Of a DNA stretch of 13,742 nt, positions 6,880 to 13,742 are shown one piece after another. Both the position numbers and the translations under genes were made by a program. The notes under the pieces were generated by a model that did no database searches, was not told where the DNA came from, and saw only the letters and a list, made by a program, of their open reading frames with translations. The DNA is from Flavobacteriales bacterium (GTDB taxonomy: Bacteria > Bacteroidota > Bacteroidia > Flavobacteriales_D > Parvicellaceae), in the NCBI GenBank assembly GCA_015488785.1, contig WFNC01000211.1:1-13742 (forward strand). The letters run 5' to 3'. Each line of letters begins with the position of its first letter. Position 1 is the first letter of the stretch.

Positions 6880-8169
6880 TTAAAGGCTCCAATAAGCTAA
6901 ATCTTTAAATTGATTTTTATAGACTCCTTTTATATCTACAAATTCTCCTATGTCGGTCATTATTGTTTTAAAATAAGCTTCGTCTAAGTTGGCGTATTCT
7001 TTATGATTAACGGCTAGTACAACTGCATCATATTTTCCTGTTGGTTCTTTGACCAAATCGTAACCGTACTCTTCTTTAAACTCCTTTGGGCTTGCATGAG
7101 GATCAACAATGTCAACCTCGCAAGAAAATGATTCAAATTCTTTTACTACATCCAAAACTTTTGAGTTTCTGATATCGCTCACGTCTTCTTTAAAAGTTGC
7201 ACCCATAATAAGAATACGAGCATCAATAATACTTTTTCCTTTTCCTAAAATACGTTTTACACATTGTTTAGCAACATAGAATCCCATTGTGTCATTTACA
7301 TAACGACCTGAGTTTATAATCTTAGCGTGGTAACCCAATTGTTTTGCTTTGTGAGTTAAGTAATAAGGATCTACTCCAATACAATGTCCACCTACAAGAC
7401 CTGGAAAGAATTTTAAGAAATTCCATTTAGTTCCTGCTGCTTCCAAAACTTCGTAAGTATTGATTCCCATTCGACCAAAAATGATAGAAAGTTCGTTCAT
7501 CAAAGCTATGTTTACATCTCTTTGCGTATTTTCGATAATTTTAGCTGCTTCGGCTACTTTTATTGTAGCTGCTCTGTGTACACCAGCGGTAACAACCAAC
7601 TCGTAAGTTTTTGCAATGTTTTCAGAAGATTCTGCTGTATCTCCTGCTGCAACTTTTACAATTGAAGCAAGTGTATGCACCTTGTCCCCTGGATTAATTC
7701 TTTCTGGCGAATAGCCAACATTAAAATCTTCTTTCCATTTCAATCCAGAAACTTCTTCCAATACAGGAATACAATCTTCTTCTGTACAACCTGGATAAAC
7801 AGTAGATTCGTAAACAACGTAATCTCCTTTTTTTAATGCTTTACCAACGGTTGCTGACGCTCCTAAAAGAGGTCTTATGTTTGGTTCTTTACTTCCGTCA
7901 ATCGGTGTAGGAACTGCAACCACAAAGAAATTAGCTTCTTTTAATTTCTCTCCGTCGGCTGTAAATTCAATATCACAACCTTCAAAATCTGAAGCCTCCA
8001 ATTCTTTACTTGGATCAATGTTGTTTTGCATTAAATCAACACGACTTTGATTAATATCAAACCCAATTACTTTTATTTTTTTTGCAAATTCTAATGCAAT
8101 CGGTAAACCTACATATCCTAGACCTACTACTGCTAATTTGGCTTCTTTATTTACTAATTTTTTGTACAT
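6880..8169 (-). CDS. UDP-N-acetyl sugar 6-dehydrogenase (TviB/WbpO/WbpA type)
   Basis: The 429-aa cytosolic enzyme belongs to the UDP-glucose/UDP-HexNAc dehydrogenase family, which oxidises C6 of a UDP-sugar twice with NAD+. The N-terminal Rossmann motif is VVGLGYVGLP (14-23). Further motifs are VAVPTP (84-89), YESTVYPGCTE (120-130), and YSPERINPGDK (153-163), which is typical of the HexNAc-acting branch. The catalytic Cys263 lies in GLVGGHCIGVDPYYL, and GATFKEDVSDIRNS (323-336) leads the UDP-binding domain. Close family members make UDP-GlcNAcA or UDP-GalNAcA. Because wbpB- and wbpD-like genes precede it, UDP-GlcNAc is the most likely substrate, making it the first enzyme of a UDP-GlcNAc(3NAc)A route. 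The gene lies 147 bases after the wbpB-like gene. Confidence 0.9.
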   Translation of the reverse strand: MYKKLVNKEAKLAVVGLGYVGLPIALEFAKKIKVIGFDINQSRVDLMQNNIDPSKELEASDFEGCDIEFTADGEKLKEANFFVVAVPTPIDGSKEPNIRPLLGASATVGKALKKGDYVVYESTVYPGCTEEDCIPVLEEVSGLKWKEDFNVGYSPERINPGDKVHTLASIVKVAAGDTAESSENIAKTYELVVTAGVHRAATIKVAEAAKIIENTQRDVNIALMNELSIIFGRMGINTYEVLEAAGTKWNFLKFFPGLVGGHCIGVDPYYLTHKAKQLGYHAKIINSGRYVNDTMGFYVAKQCVKRILGKGKSIIDARILIMGATFKEDVSDIRNSKVLDVVKEFESFSCEVDIVDPHASPKEFKEEYGYDLVKEPTGKYDAVVLAVNHKEYANLDEAYFKTIMTDIGEFVDIKGVYKNQFKDLAYWSL

Positions 8170-8229
8170 TTTTTTTTAGATTTAAAGACCGCTTCGCTCA
8201 AAGATTTAAGACTTTTTCGCTTCGCTCAT

Positions 8230-8252
8230 TTTAAGACTTTATAGGTCTTAAA
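8230..8252. other. Perfect 8-bp stem-loop in the spacer between sugar genes
   Basis: TTTAAGAC and GTCTTAAA flank a 7-base loop, TTTATAG. The spacer also holds two near-direct copies of a GCTTCGCTCA...TTAAGAC segment (8191-8213, 8219-8241) and a direct repeat ATCTTGAATCT (8288-8298, 8303-8313). No T-run follows the stem in either direction, so a standard terminator is not supported. It may be an attenuating or processing structure between wbpB-like and dehydrogenase genes. Confidence 0.4.
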
Positions 8253-8316
8253 TAAAATTATTAATTAATCGCAAGTCAAGTCTTAATATCTTGAATCTTA
8301 CAATCTTGAATCTATA

Positions 8317-9360
8317 CTAATACCCTTCCTCGTCTCTTACAGCATAAATTCGTTCGATTATATCGACAACCTTTAAACCTTCGAGTGCATTTGTTGTAGC
8401 TCTTGTTCTTCCTTTCAAGGTATCTACAACGTTTTCTATTATATAATGATGATTAGCTGCCGAACCTTTATATTGACCATAATCATTTGGTGGATTTGAC
8501 TCTGCTAATTCAGGCATTTCATATCCGTCGATGTGGCAATACTCAACTTCGTTCATATATTGACCGCCAACTTTTACACTTCCTTTGCTACCAATAATTG
8601 TAATACTACTTTCTAGGTTTTGCCCCCAAACAGCAGTTGAATAGTTTAAACTACCCATTCCTCCGTCTAAGAAATCAAAAGAAACAAATCCAGAGTCTTC
8701 AAAATCGGTTGAATCTTTATGCGTGAAATCGCCAAATTTTCCTTTAATGTTTTTAACATCACCAAACAGCCAGTACATAATGTCTATAAAGTGAGAAAAC
8801 TGGGTGAACAATGTTCCGCCATCCAAATTTTGAACGCCTTTCCAACCTCCTTTTTTATAATATCGATCATCACGATTCCAGTAGCAATTGACTTGAACCA
8901 TAAAAGTATCGCCGATTATTTTGTTTTCAACGATGTCTTTCAACCAAACCGATGGAGGAGAATACCTGTTTTGCATAACCGCAAAAACTTGCTTATGATT
9001 TCTCAATGCTTTGTAAATTACACCTTCACACTTTGCTTTCGAAAGACCAATTGGCTTTTCTACAACTAAATGTTTGCTGGCATCCAAAGCTAAAACTGCT
9101 TGGTCGGAATGTAATCCATTTGGCGTACAAATATTAACTACATCAAACGCTAAGTCTCTAGCCAAAAGTTCTTCTATCGAACTAAAAAATGGCGTATCAC
9201 CAAATGGTTCTAAGCCTAATTCTTCTTTTGGTTTTACATCGCACAAAGCGACTAATTCCGATTCGTTGTTGTTAAAAATCATTGTAGCATGACGTTTTCC
9301 AATGTGTCCGCACCCTACAACAGCAAATTTAATTTTATCGTTTTCTTTAAATTCTGACAT
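8317..9360 (-). CDS. wbpB/wlbA-like: Gfo/Idh/MocA oxidoreductase, probable UDP-GlcNAcA 3-dehydrogenase
   Basis: The 347-aa NAD-dependent oxidoreductase has VVGCGHIGKRH (14-24) as dinucleotide site and CTPNGLHSDQA (78-88). EKP with Lys102 is conserved, and the C-terminal domain includes MQNRYSPPSVWLKDIV (129-144) and GGTLFTQFSHFIDIMYW with His190. The QNR.SP...LK segment and GGTL..Q..H pattern are those of WbpB/WlbA, which oxidise C3 of UDP-GlcNAcA before amination. The start codon overlaps the stop of the wbpD-like gene by one base (TAATG), so the two are translated together. That pairing supports the specific assignment. The partner aminotransferase (WbpE/WlbC) that would use the 3-keto product is not visible in this window. 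Confidence 0.85.
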   Translation of the reverse strand: MSEFKENDKIKFAVVGCGHIGKRHATMIFNNNESELVALCDVKPKEELGLEPFGDTPFFSSIEELLARDLAFDVVNICTPNGLHSDQAVLALDASKHLVVEKPIGLSKAKCEGVIYKALRNHKQVFAVMQNRYSPPSVWLKDIVENKIIGDTFMVQVNCYWNRDDRYYKKGGWKGVQNLDGGTLFTQFSHFIDIMYWLFGDVKNIKGKFGDFTHKDSTDFEDSGFVSFDFLDGGMGSLNYSTAVWGQNLESSITIIGSKGSVKVGGQYMNEVEYCHIDGYEMPELAESNPPNDYGQYKGSAANHHYIIENVVDTLKGRTRATTNALEGLKVVDIIERIYAVRDEEGY

Positions 9361-9935
9361 TATTTTATTCTTGTAACTTTATTATCTTTCAATTGATATT
9401 CTTGTTTACTTTCTTCACAAATAGCGAATCCACTTTCGTTAAAGTCAAGACGAATACCGTACTCACTAACCCACCCCAATTGCTTAGAAGGGTTACCAAC
9501 TACTAATGCAAAGTTAGGAATATCCTTGGTAACAACCGCACCCGCACCAATAAAAGCGTATTCTCCAATATCGTGACCACAAACTATCGTTGCATTTGCT
9601 CCAATAGAAGCCCCTTTTTTTACCGTTGTTTTAAGGTAATCATTTCTTCTATTTACAGCACTTCTAGGGTTAATGACATTCGTAAAAACCATCGAAGGAC
9701 CAAGAAAAACATCGTCTTCACAAGTAACCCCTGTGTAAATCGAAACATTGTTTTGCACCTTTACATTCTTACCCAAAACCACTTCGGGAGAAATCACTAC
9801 ATTTTGACCAATATTACATTTTTCTCCCAATATACAATCGGCCATTACGTGGCTAAAATGCCAAATTTTTGAGCCTTCACCAATCTTGCAACCTTTGTCT
9901 ATGTAGGTCGATTCGTGTGCAAAATATTTCTCCAT
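9360..9935 (-). CDS. wbpD/wlbB-like: Left-handed beta-helix N-acetyltransferase, UDP-GlcNAc3NA type
   Basis: This 191-aa protein consists of hexapeptide repeats (about 10-150) forming a left-handed beta helix, usually a trimer with acetyl-CoA bound between subunits. Segments such as GSKIWHFSHVMADCILGEKC, IGQNVVISPEVVLGKN, FLGPSMVFTNVINPRS and GAVVTKDIPNFALVVGNPSK match the WbpD/WlbB branch. Those enzymes acetylate the 3-amino group of UDP-GlcNAc(3NH2)A. It is first in the minus-strand sugar block and overlaps the next gene by one base. The 41 bases upstream contain a small inverted repeat TTTACT/AGTAAA (9944-9957) and then repeat copy C, so any promoter must lie in or beyond that element. Confidence 0.88.
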   Translation of the reverse strand: MEKYFAHESTYIDKGCKIGEGSKIWHFSHVMADCILGEKCNIGQNVVISPEVVLGKNVKVQNNVSIYTGVTCEDDVFLGPSMVFTNVINPRSAVNRRNDYLKTTVKKGASIGANATIVCGHDIGEYAFIGAGAVVTKDIPNFALVVGNPSKQLGWVSEYGIRLDFNESGFAICEESKQEYQLKDNKVTRIK

Positions 9936-9976
9936 TTCTTATCTTTACTTTAGTAAACTATATTTATATAATTGTT

Positions 9977-10125
9977 CTTTTGGGCGTTTTAACAGGCTAT
10001 CCACTTGTAGTTTTTGTTTTTATAAAAAGTTCAACTAAGTCAAAAAGGAGCTCATAAAATCGCTCTTTTCGCCCAAGTTTAACTAATTTATTAAAACAAA
10101 AAGCTAACGTTTCTATCCCTAACGC
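9977..10125 (+). repeat. Interspersed structured element, copy C
   Basis: Closely related to copy A and one base longer (149 against 148). It begins CTTTTGGGCGTTTTAACAGG and ends CTATCCCTAACGC, with outer stem GCGTT (9984-9988) and AACGC (10121-10125). The 28 bases at 10042-10069 are identical to copy A. Unlike A, B and D it does not follow a stop codon: its GGGCG end lies 41 bases upstream of a start codon (wbpD-like, opposite strand). Confidence 0.85.
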
Positions 10126-10214
10126 TACTAAAACTGATGCTAATATACTCAATGAAATTGGCTTTTATCCGCTTTTTCTTATTTTTTTATTTGAATTAAA
10201 CCAATTCTTATTTA

Positions 10215-10438
10215 GGGTTCACTGAAAAAGTCTAAAAAGCATATCATATGAGGCGACAAAACGAAGCTGTATGCATATACTGCGAGTTTCAGGCAACGAA
10301 ATAGGATGTGTTTTTTAGGCTAACGACTATTCAACTGCACTAAAATTCTTAGTACAATAAAGAAAGCCTTGCATTTTAAAGTCTAAAAAGTTACTAAAAA
10401 AGCAGTACTACTGATTTCGAGTGTTTTTCAGTGAATCC
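10215..10438. mobile_element. MITE-like non-autonomous element, 224 bp
   Basis: The ends are inverted repeats: GGGTTCACTGAAAAA at the left, and GGATTCACTGAAAAA when the right end is read on the other strand, 14 of 15 matching. Directly outside both ends is TATTTA (10209-10214, 10439-10444), a 6-bp target duplication. Inside there is no open frame of note. A direct repeat, AGTCTAAAAAG, lies near each end (10229-10239, 10380-10390). It is probably an internally deleted insertion sequence or a MITE moved by a transposase encoded elsewhere. I cannot assign the IS family. Confidence 0.85.
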
Positions 10439-10521
10439 TATTTAAACTTACCGTAAAGAAATTAAATAAAGAAGTAAACAAAATTACAGCCTAAACTTTA
10501 GACGCTCTAATTTGAAAAACC

Positions 10522-10529
10522 TATCTTTG
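10522..10529 (+). promoter_or_regulatory. Candidate Bacteroidetes -7 element for the PhoX-like gene
   Basis: TATCTTTG fits the TAnnTTTG -7 consensus exactly and lies 18 bases before the ATG at 10548. The -33 TTTG box is not clear, and the nearest candidate, TTTAG around 10497, is weak. Transcription would then start about 7-10 bases downstream, giving a short leader. Confidence 0.4.
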
Positions 10530-10547
10530 AGGGCAAACACATTTGAT

Positions 10548-12101
10548 ATGAAACTCTTGATAAGCATCGTTATTTCAATTCTTTTTTTATCGTGCTCTAA
10601 TACTGCTCAAAACACGGAACAAAAGGCAGAGCAAAGCATAAATTTTGAAAAACAAAAAACAGTAGCCGAAAAAACAACAGATACAATCGTTGCAGAAGTA
10701 AAAACTAAAACAGTCCAATTTCCGCTTGATTCTATTTTTACAAGTCTAGACACCAATTTCAAAAATAAAACAGTTTTATTACCCAAAGGCTTTCAAGCAA
10801 AAATACTCTTTAGAGAAAAAGACAAGGTAATTGTCAACGATTCTGTCTCTGCTCCAGCAAAAGGAAATCACGATATGTTGGCATTTTTACCCGAATCCGA
10901 GACTAAAGGAACTTTATTTGTCAGTCACGAACTAAAATCGAGCAATGCAGTTTTAGGCGATGGAGGTGGAGCTACAATGTTCGATGTCGAATATAAGAAT
11001 GGAGAATGGAATGTTGCTTCCCCATTCAATCATGTCGATTTTTCTACCGTAAGAGGAACTGACCGAAACTGTGGCGGTTCTGTTGCTCCAAATGGAATGA
11101 TTTACACCTGCGAAGAACATCAAGGAAAAAACAACGCTTATTTTTATCGAAAAGGAAAAGGGCATACAGATACTTCCGATGTCGGAGATTTAAAATTTTA
11201 CGAAAACATTGGCTACATTGTAGAAGTTGACCCAAAAACAAGAAAAGCAACTCAGAAAATATATGCAATGGGTTGCTATTTTCACGAAGATTTGGAATTT
11301 ATGGACGACCGAAAAACGGTTTACCTTTCCGATGATAAAGAACCTGGAGTTTGGTTTAAATTTGTAGCAGACACAATTGATGATTATTCGAAAGGTCAGT
11401 TGTTTGCTTATAAACAAAGTCAAAATGGAGAAACAGGAAGTTGGATTACTTTGCCAAGAGATATGGCTTCAATGATTCGCATTCGAGACATCGCTATAGA
11501 AATGGGCGCAAGCGTTTTTATGCGTCATGAATGGGTGGTAAGAAAAGGAAACTTAATTTACATTGCCGAAACAGGACACGACCATACCGACTGGACTATC
11601 CCGATGGCAAAAGGAGCTGTTCCCGCAAAGCATTATCGAGACAATTTAAACGTAGGAGGAAATGTTTTTGAAGATGTCTTTGGGCGAATTTTGGTTTTTG
11701 ACACACAAACAAATAAAATGAGCGTACTCTTAGAAGGTGGAGTTGGTTCTGATGGAGCTACCGTTTTTTCAAACCCAGATTGTATTACCATTACCAATCA
11801 AGGGGGCAAAGACTATCTCGTTATTTGTGAAGACATTAACAAAAATAACAAAGGAAGAGTTCCCATGCACGCTCAAAAGAAAAACCATTGGTACAATGAA
11901 CTTTATTTCTTAGACTTATCAATTAAAAACCCCAAAGTAGATGATTTAGCTCGATTTGCAATAACGCCTATGGGAGCAGAATTTACAGGAGCTATTTTTA
12001 CAAAAGACAACAAAACCATGTTCCTAAATGTTCAACATCCCATTTGGAGCAACGGAAAGCCTTACAACCGCTCGAGTACAATTGCTATTACAGGTTGGTA
12101 A
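10548..12101 (+). CDS. PhoX-family (DUF839) phosphatase-like lipoprotein
   Basis: I start at ATG 10548 rather than the upstream TTG at 10512, because this ATG opens a lipoprotein signal MKLLISIVISILFLSC with the lipid-bearing Cys16. The product is 517 aa. After a Thr/Glu/Lys-rich linker (17-70) comes a PhoX/DUF839 beta-propeller. It has RGTDRNCGGSVAPNGMIYTC followed by EE (169-190), GCYFHEDLEF (242-251), VYLSDDKEPGVWFKFV (258-273), IAETGHDH (339-346), VICEDINKNN (425-434), and GAEFTGAIF and MFLNVQHP near the end. In PhoX, the Cys of the TCEE motif and several Glu/Asp bind an iron-calcium centre that hydrolyses phosphate esters. The matching acidic residues appear present. Classical PhoX is Tat-exported, while this one is predicted to be a membrane-anchored lipoprotein. 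Substrate is not determined, and a role in phosphate scavenging is inference. Confidence 0.85.
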   Translation: MKLLISIVISILFLSCSNTAQNTEQKAEQSINFEKQKTVAEKTTDTIVAEVKTKTVQFPLDSIFTSLDTNFKNKTVLLPKGFQAKILFREKDKVIVNDSVSAPAKGNHDMLAFLPESETKGTLFVSHELKSSNAVLGDGGGATMFDVEYKNGEWNVASPFNHVDFSTVRGTDRNCGGSVAPNGMIYTCEEHQGKNNAYFYRKGKGHTDTSDVGDLKFYENIGYIVEVDPKTRKATQKIYAMGCYFHEDLEFMDDRKTVYLSDDKEPGVWFKFVADTIDDYSKGQLFAYKQSQNGETGSWITLPRDMASMIRIRDIAIEMGASVFMRHEWVVRKGNLIYIAETGHDHTDWTIPMAKGAVPAKHYRDNLNVGGNVFEDVFGRILVFDTQTNKMSVLLEGGVGSDGATVFSNPDCITITNQGGKDYLVICEDINKNNKGRVPMHAQKKNHWYNELYFLDLSIKNPKVDDLARFAITPMGAEFTGAIFTKDNKTMFLNVQHPIWSNGKPYNRSSTIAITGW

Positions 12102-12112
12102 ATTAATAATTT

Positions 12113-12221
12113 GGGTAATCCAATTCTCTAACAAAAGAGAATTGTCGGGCTATCACTACTCATTTTCTTTTTTTTAACAAAAAAAAGAAGAATTCAAACA
12201 AACCGTTCTATCCCTATTACG
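12113..12221 (+). repeat. Interspersed structured element, copy D (diverged)
   Basis: The outer stem is GTAAT (12115-12119) with ATTAC (12216-12220), replacing the GCGTT/AACGC of copies A and C on both sides. Then come a 9-bp hairpin CAATTCTCT/AGAGAATTG (12121-12144, loop AACAAA), the conserved GGGCTATC (12147-12154), an 11-bp TTCTTTTTTTT/AAAAAAAAGAA stem, and CTATCCCTATTACG. It starts about 12 bases after the PhoX-like stop and may shape the 3' end of that transcript. Confidence 0.7.
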
Positions 12222-12321
12222 AACAGAATGTAGAATTATGAATTAAAAATTAATAGACAAAAGTTAGTTAGGACTCATTTTTGAATGTAACTATATTAGA
12301 ATCTAATCGTTCAAACAAGTC

Positions 12322-13488
12322 ATGGAAAAATTTATTATAATATTATTGATAGTTATTAGTCTAAGCTCTTTTGGTCAATTAAAACCTGGGTTCGATGCTA
12401 AAGAGGTTAAATATACGATTGCAATGTGCAACAGTTATAACTTTCTAACACAGTATGGAACAACAAAAAAAATAATACCTAAAGAATTTGACTTAGTTTT
12501 TACATCCGATATTTTAAGTATGGATAACAAATTTGAAGTTTATGAAAATGATAAAGTAGGCGTTATAAACTATAGGGGCTCTACCAAAAAAGTGATCAGT
12601 TGGGTCGAAAATTGTTATTCTGGTATGATACCAGCCAAAGGAGTTATTTCTATAAAAGGAGAAGAATTAGCATACAATTTTGGAGATAGCCTAAACGCTT
12701 CTGTTCATGCTGGGTATGCACTTACAATAGTGCTTTTGTCAGATAAAATCATACAACAAGTCAAATTACTGAATCAAAAAGGAATTTACGATATTGTGAT
12801 AACAGGACATAGCCAAGGGGGGGCTTTAGCTACATTAACCAGGGCTTATTTAGAACATTTACCAAAGGGGAAATTATCAAGCAAGAACAAATACAAAACC
12901 TATGCTTTTGCATCTCCAATGTGTGGCAACGAAGAATTTGCATTAGAATATGACTTTAATTATAGCGCTCGAAACACAAGTTATTCCATCATTAACCCAA
13001 AAGACCCGGTTCCATATTTACCTTTGCACTATAATGAAGGTAAGCTATTAAGTAAAAACAAGCTACTAGGTTGGGTAACAGGAGAAGAAAAATTTAGTTT
13101 ACAGCAACTAGGAAAAGATGTCATCATGAAACCTCTAGAACGAAAGTTAACCAATTTTATAACAGGAAGTAATGTCTTATTGAGTAAAATTCTAAGTCTA
13201 AAATTTGGTAAAATAGTATTACCAGAATTTGTTTCAGACATCAATTATTTTCCAGCAGGTTTAAAAAAAGAATTAAGACCTTTCGAATACCCGAAGTTAG
13301 TTCTTGATAAAAAAGATTTAGAAGACGTGAAACTATCAACCATTGAAGAAATAGATGGTAAATGGTATAAAAAAGAACCGATGTTCTACCAACATAAACC
13401 TTACAATTACTACGTAGAAATCCTTCGATTGTATGATACTAAAGCGTACGGAAAATTAAAGAATAAATACCTGGTTTCTGATATTTAA
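12322..13488 (+). CDS. Secreted class 3 lipase-like alpha/beta hydrolase
   Basis: This 388-aa protein has a signal peptide (about 1-18, ending SSFGQ). The fold centre is DIVITGHSQGGALATL with nucleophile Ser164 in the GxSxG motif. YAFASPMCGNEEF (194-206) and the acid Asp228 in NPKDPVPYLP follow the usual class 3 lipase order. A likely catalytic His358 is in FYQHKPYNYYVEIL near the C-terminus. VINYRGSTKKVISWVENCY (81-99) precedes the nucleophile as in Lipase_3 proteins, where this region forms the oxyanion strand. About 120 residues between acid and His are family-variable. It acts on an ester or lipid outside the inner membrane, and substrate is unknown. It stands as a single gene 220 bases after the PhoX-like gene and converges on the minus-strand gene at 13501 with a 12-base gap. 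Confidence 0.85.
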   Translation: MEKFIIILLIVISLSSFGQLKPGFDAKEVKYTIAMCNSYNFLTQYGTTKKIIPKEFDLVFTSDILSMDNKFEVYENDKVGVINYRGSTKKVISWVENCYSGMIPAKGVISIKGEELAYNFGDSLNASVHAGYALTIVLLSDKIIQQVKLLNQKGIYDIVITGHSQGGALATLTRAYLEHLPKGKLSSKNKYKTYAFASPMCGNEEFALEYDFNYSARNTSYSIINPKDPVPYLPLHYNEGKLLSKNKLLGWVTGEEKFSLQQLGKDVIMKPLERKLTNFITGSNVLLSKILSLKFGKIVLPEFVSDINYFPAGLKKELRPFEYPKLVLDKKDLEDVKLSTIEEIDGKWYKKEPMFYQHKPYNYYVEILRLYDTKAYGKLKNKYLVSDI

Positions 13489-13500
13489 TTGGTGCAAGGG

Positions 13501-13742
13501 TTATTTTAACTCGTTTATAGTCTTAATCAAAGAAGCTCTATTTGCTTTAATTTCATTCATTTCATTAGAGCTATTCAGTTTGTTATAGGTGATTTTCCCT
13601 TTCGTCTTAAGCATTGTTTTCCAATAACTCCAACTAAACAAAGCTGATAAAGGAAGTGAAAGTGCATATAAAATCCAAATGTAATCATCGGTTAATAGTG
13701 ACACAATCATAATTTGAATAAACCAAAATAAGCCAAAAAATA
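13501..13742 (-). CDS. Membrane protein, 5' end cut by the window edge
   Basis: An ATG at 13710 would give 69 aa, but the frame stays open to the edge and the bases upstream also encode hydrophobic residues (FFGLFWFIQI before MIVSLL). The true gene therefore probably starts outside. What is visible is the end of one helix, a second helix (DDYIWILYALSLPLSALFSW), then a basic and polar tail (about 30-69 of the short form) likely in the cytoplasm. I do not recognise the family. The general design, helix plus basic tail, resembles the small membrane genes at 2814-3574, without proof of homology. Confidence 0.6.
   Translation of the reverse strand, partial: FFGLFWFIQIMIVSLLTDDYIWILYALSLPLSALFSWSYWKTMLKTKGKITYNKLNSSNEMNEIKANRASLIKTINELK

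Larger units (their letters stand above)
9936..10547. other. Gene-free 612-base gap between divergent units
   Basis: This gap separates the start of the sugar block (minus) from the start of the PhoX-like gene (plus). It holds a small inverted repeat at 9944-9957 (possible operator or chance), element copy C, the MITE-like insertion and a promoter candidate. I see nothing recognisable in 10126-10208 and 10445-10521 beyond AT-rich sequence. Confidence 0.7.

Noticed and set aside
8191..8313. Short direct repeats that might suggest a CRISPR or att site
   Set aside because: Only two copies of each, with unequal spacing and imperfect identity. No cas or integrase gene is nearby.
8719..9872. Plus-strand open frames at 8719-9069, 9074-9292 and 9573-9872
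   Set aside because: They lie opposite strongly conserved sugar genes, and their translations show no domain or motif. They are antisense shadows.
9869..10057. 62-codon plus-strand frame running from wbpD-like into copy C
   Set aside because: Half of it is antisense to wbpD-like and the rest is translated repeat element. There is no support for a protein.
10512..10547. Upstream TTG start giving a 529-aa PhoX-like protein
   Set aside because: The added 12 residues are polar and charged and would displace the lipoprotein signal. They also overlap the candidate promoter, so ATG 10548 is preferred.
10953..11423. Minus-strand frames at 10953-11165, 11044-11268 and 11190-11423
   Set aside because: They overlap each other and oppose the PhoX-like coding sequence, which has clear conserved motifs.
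13029..13244. Minus-strand frame of 71 codons
   Set aside because: It lies within the lipase-like gene on the opposite strand and has low-complexity composition.

Overview
The window looks like a piece of a Flavobacteriaceae (Bacteroidetes) chromosome. The evidence is low G+C, a type IX secretion (T9SS) C-terminal sorting domain on a Cys-containing repeat protein, a TAnnTTTG-type promoter, few Shine-Dalgarno-like sites, and a family of interspersed intergenic elements whose outer stem covaries between copies. I see no rRNA, tRNA or CRISPR array and no intact transposase.

Left part (1-2552). The window opens in an inverted duplication. The 3' part of a 51-residue-repeat surface protein reads rightwards (187-1128). 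A copy with 5 mismatches in 189 bases reads leftwards out of the window (189 to 1). Both reading frames are closed at the junction, so this is a misassembly or a real rearrangement. Next come speD (1250-1597), the frameshifted 3' remnant of a potassium channel gene (about 1611-1787), and a DUF4178 membrane protein (1791-2552). Together these look like the decayed remains of a polyamine-linked membrane module.

Middle (2553-5310). Three tightly spaced genes encode small membrane proteins of unknown function (159, 56 and 34 aa; the last two overlap by ATGA). They converge on a secreted S41 peptidase on the minus strand.

Polysaccharide block (5582-9935, minus strand). Transcription order is wbpD-like N-acetyltransferase, wbpB/wlbA-like oxidoreductase, a UDP-sugar 6-dehydrogenase (TviB/WbpO/WbpA type) and rmlB. 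The first three belong to the route from UDP-GlcNAc to UDP-GlcNAc(3NAc)A, but the aminotransferase for the middle step (WbpE/WlbC) is not in the window. RmlB supplies dTDP-4-keto-6-deoxyglucose. These precursors feed O-antigen, capsule or glycan synthesis.

Right part (9936-13742). A 612-base gene-poor gap holds one interspersed element, a 224-bp MITE-like insertion with 15-bp terminal inverted repeats and a 6-bp target duplication (TATTTA), and a promoter candidate. It leads to a PhoX-family (DUF839) lipoprotein. A secreted class 3 lipase-like hydrolase follows, then the 3' part of a minus-strand membrane protein that is cut by the window edge.

Repeat family. Four copies of one structured element lie at 2563-2710, 6651-6865, 9977-10125 and 12113-12221. 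Their outer 5-bp stem changes on both sides together (GCGTT/AACGC, GCGTA/TACGC, GTAAT/ATTAC), which argues for selection on structure. Three of the four sit 10-15 bases downstream of a stop codon in the same relative orientation.
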